From: Dolichospermum planctonicum
Lineage (GTDB): Bacteria; Cyanobacteriota; Cyanobacteriia; Cyanobacteriales; Nostocaceae
Assembly: GCF_005402965.1 (NCBI RefSeq)
Contig: NZ_BJCF01000007.1
Coordinates: 1-64,000, forward strand
Reading direction: 5' to 3'
Length of the DNA: 64,000 nucleotides
The position numbers and the translations under genes are program-made. The notes beneath the pieces are model-generated. The model was not told the origin of the DNA and made no database searches. It saw only the letters and a list, made by a program, of their open reading frames with translations. Below, piece by piece: positions 62,096-64,000 of this stretch. Position 1 is the stretch's first letter; each line of letters starts with the position of its first letter.

Positions 62096-64000
62096 TTATC
62101 TGGATATTTCCACCATCTCCACTTTTATATAACGGGATTTATTGGCACAAATTTGACCCATTGATGTAAACTGATTCGGGGAATTAGCCATAATCTGCCC
62201 AGAAATGTCGATTATAGTTGGAGATTGAAACAAAGTAATCAAGGGTAAATCTACATTAAATACCGAACGAATTTCCCCAATTAATCTCACAGCAACCAGG
62301 GAATTACCTCCCAAATCAAAGAAGTTATCTTGAGTTCCCACGGTGGAAATCTGAAGCACCTTTTGCCAGATTTCTATCAGAGTTTGTTCAACATGATTTT
62401 GGGGTATTATGGTACTTACACTATCCCCAGTCACAAGCGCTAACATGGGAGCAGGTAAGGCCTTGCGGTCAACTTTATGGTTGGGAGTCAGGGGAAACGT
62501 CTCCAGAACAACAAAGTTAGAAGGAACCATATACTCAGGTAAGTGGGAAAGTAAGTATTCTCGAATAGTTGTATGAGATGGTTTTTGTCCTGGTTGGGGA
62601 CGGATATAGGCTACAAGTCGCTTATCCCCTGGGATATCTTCACGAACAATAATTACAGCTTCTTGTACTGCTTCATGTCGGCTTAAAATTGTCTCAATTT
62701 CTCCCAATTCAATCCGATGTCCGCGTATTTTTACTTGAAAATCTATGCGTCCTAAAAAGTCTAGATTACCATTTTTGCGGTAGCGAACTAAATCCCCAGT
62801 TCGGTATAAACGGGCGTTAGTGTCCCCACTAAAAGGATGGGGGATAAATCTTGACTGAGTTAACTCTGGTCTGTTTAAATATCCGCGCGTCACCCCTTGA
62901 CCGCCAATATATAGCTCACCGGCCATACCAACAGGCACAGGTTGCTGATTATTGTCCAGAACGTATAACTCAGTATTGGCAATAGGACGACCCAGGGGAA
63001 CAACTCCATTGACTTGAGTTAAAGTATGGGTTGCAGACCAAACAGTGGTTTCTGTTGGACCATACATATTATGAATCTGTCCGGGAATTATCTGCTGAAG
63101 TTCTTTTGCTAAAGCTTCGGTAAAAGCCTCACCACCTATCATTAAATTAGATAACTGTGATAAAGCCTGGCGGTTAGGGGTGTCTGCGATCAGTAAACTA
63201 GCCATAGAAGGAGTACATTGCAGATGTGTCACCTGATGACTCTTAATCAAATCGGCTACGGATTCAGTGGTAGGTTGATAATTGACCCGTGTTTTCAATT
63301 CATCCAGTAGCGGTAACTGAGATAGCACCGTATCCGTATCCACACCATAATCAATCAGACAAGAAATTTCGTTAACACCGATGGCTTTAATTCGATCTAC
63401 CATCTGTACACAGGTATCCACTGTTCCAAATAAACTACTAGTTTCAAAGTAGCGTTCAAAGGAGAAATCTAGTACCTCACTCATATCTGGGTCAGACAAA
63501 TGGGACACCGAAAACTGTCCCTTCTCATTCGTGGTTTTCTGCTTGAATGTGGGGAAAGACCAGGCCGCAAGCTTGATTAAATCCAAAGAACTGGCCAAGT
63601 ATTGCCGCATTGGCTGCCGCACAAGTTCCTTCACTTCTTCCTTACTTTCCCCTACATAAGTATGTATCATCAAGCTGACAATTCCCTCGCCAGTATGTCC
63701 ATTCTCTGTATAAGCTTGACGATAAATGGCAATTTTGGCCGCTAATTCTTCTAAACTTTGTCCCAGTAAGTGAGTTAAAATATTAAAGCCCTTAGCTCCC
63801 GCCTCACGAAAGGTCTCTGGGTTACCTGCGGCTGTGATCCAGATTGGCAGTGTCGGTTGAACGGGGCGAGGTAGGGTTTGCACAAAAAACCTTTCTCCCT
63901 TTCCGTTCGTAAGCTCAAGGCTTTCTCCCCGCCAAAGTGCCTGTACCTCTTCTATTTGCTCAAACATGATTTCCTTGCGGTTGGCAAATCTATCAGGATA
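62096..64000 (-). CDS. NRPS C-terminal part: luciferase-like monooxygenase, adenylation half and carrier protein (5' end outside window)
   Basis: The frame is open to the right edge (YPDRFANRKE precedes the first Met at 63967), so the protein is larger. In order: a luciferase-like (LLM/FMN) monooxygenase domain ending near residue 230 counted from that Met; then an adenylation domain that starts after the A4 motif and includes A5 NMYGPTETTVW, A6 GELYIGGQGVTRGYL, A7 LYRTGDLVR, A8 GRIDFQVKIRGHRIELGEIE, A9 LPEYMVP and A10 NHKVDRKALP; then a carrier domain with DNFFDLGGNSL. The lack of A1-A4 fits a monooxygenase inserted between A4 and A5, as in MtaG/MelG. The chain ends without thioesterase or reductase. 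Product unknown. Confidence 0.88.
   Translation of the reverse strand, partial: YPDRFANRKEIMFEQIEEVQALWRGESLELTNGKGERFFVQTLPRPVQPTLPIWITAAGNPETFREAGAKGFNILTHLLGQSLEELAAKIAIYRQAYTENGHTGEGIVSLMIHTYVGESKEEVKELVRQPMRQYLASSLDLIKLAAWSFPTFKQKTTNEKGQFSVSHLSDPDMSEVLDFSFERYFETSSLFGTVDTCVQMVDRIKAIGVNEISCLIDYGVDTDTVLSQLPLLDELKTRVNYQPTTESVADLIKSHQVTHLQCTPSMASLLIADTPNRQALSQLSNLMIGGEAFTEALAKELQQIIPGQIHNMYGPTETTVWSATHTLTQVNGVVPLGRPIANTELYVLDNNQQPVPVGMAGELYIGGQGVTRGYLNRPELTQSRFIPHPFSGDTNARLYRTGDLVRYRKNGNLDFLGRIDFQVKIRGHRIELGEIETILSRHEAVQEAVIIVREDIPGDKRLVAYIRPQPGQKPSHTTIREYLLSHLPEYMVPSNFVVLETFPLTPNHKVDRKALPAPMLALVTGDSVSTIIPQNHVEQTLIEIWQKVLQISTVGTQDNFFDLGGNSLVAVRLIGEIRSVFNVDLPLITLFQSPTIIDISGQIMANSPNQFTSMGQICANKSRYIKVEMVEISR

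Overview
The window is chromosomal DNA from a filamentous, probably heterocyst-forming cyanobacterium (order Nostocales). The evidence is a complete phycobilisome-core operon (apcE-apcA-apcB-apcC, with an ApcE carrying four linker repeats), an XisH/XisI pair, many HIP1 octamers (GCGATCGC), tandem heptanucleotide repeats, AT-rich intergenic DNA full of short palindromes, and many toxin-antitoxin and NACHT genes. The genus cannot be fixed from sequence reading alone.

Layout. 0-1 kb: the right end of an IS630-type element inserted into a YgiT-type zinc-finger gene, then a VapC/antitoxin pair. 1.4-8.1 kb: three Ser/Thr kinase-GUN4 fusion genes; two are near-identical copies that bracket xisI-xisH and repeat arrays. 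8.2-18 kb: a DUF697 GTPase; an arsenic group (PstS-like binding protein, GAPDH, ArsJ, ACR3); a NIF3-like protein; a small conserved protein; a beta-lactamase-fold nuclease-like protein; and a 40-residue membrane protein too short for routine calling. 18.3-24.2 kb: accessory DNA with a truncated Rpn-type gene, hicBA, a NACHT NTPase gene split by one TAG codon and facing three unrecognised genes, two MITE-like elements and a GerMN lipoprotein. 24.5-30.4 kb: ureEFG, DUF2267, squalene-hopene cyclase and an HpnB-like glycosyltransferase. 31.4-40 kb: a large FG-GAP/cadherin/DUF4114 surface protein, a nucleosidase, an RND permease and DnaG. 40.1-44.5 kb: a decayed block with a response regulator (two nonsense codons), a type ISP restriction-modification gene (one nonsense codon) and the tail of a histidine kinase. 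44.5-45.8 kb: a Spy-like protein and a DUF433/DUF5615 pair. 46.2-51.5 kb: apcEABC. 52.4-61.7 kb: a nine-gene minus-strand operon encoding two acyl carrier proteins, SDR, acyl ligase, KAS III, a NeuD/PglD-like acyltransferase, a metallo-beta-lactamase/Rieske fusion, a DegT aminotransferase and a Wzc-type kinase. 62.1-64 kb: the C-terminal part of an NRPS with a luciferase-like monooxygenase joined to an adenylation domain, running off the window.

How parts work together. The arsenic genes fit capture or tolerance of arsenate, conversion to 1-arseno-3-phosphoglycerate by GAPDH, export by ArsJ, and arsenite export by ACR3. The 52-62 kb operon fits synthesis of an ACP-bound acyl group, its transfer to a 4-amino sugar, and possible oxygenation of the product by the MBL-Rieske protein, feeding a Wzc-controlled polysaccharide. 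The most likely undescribed systems are this operon and the NACHT-linked gene group at 19.2-23.2 kb. A recurring theme is inactivation by single in-frame stop codons rather than frameshifts: four stops in three otherwise open genes.
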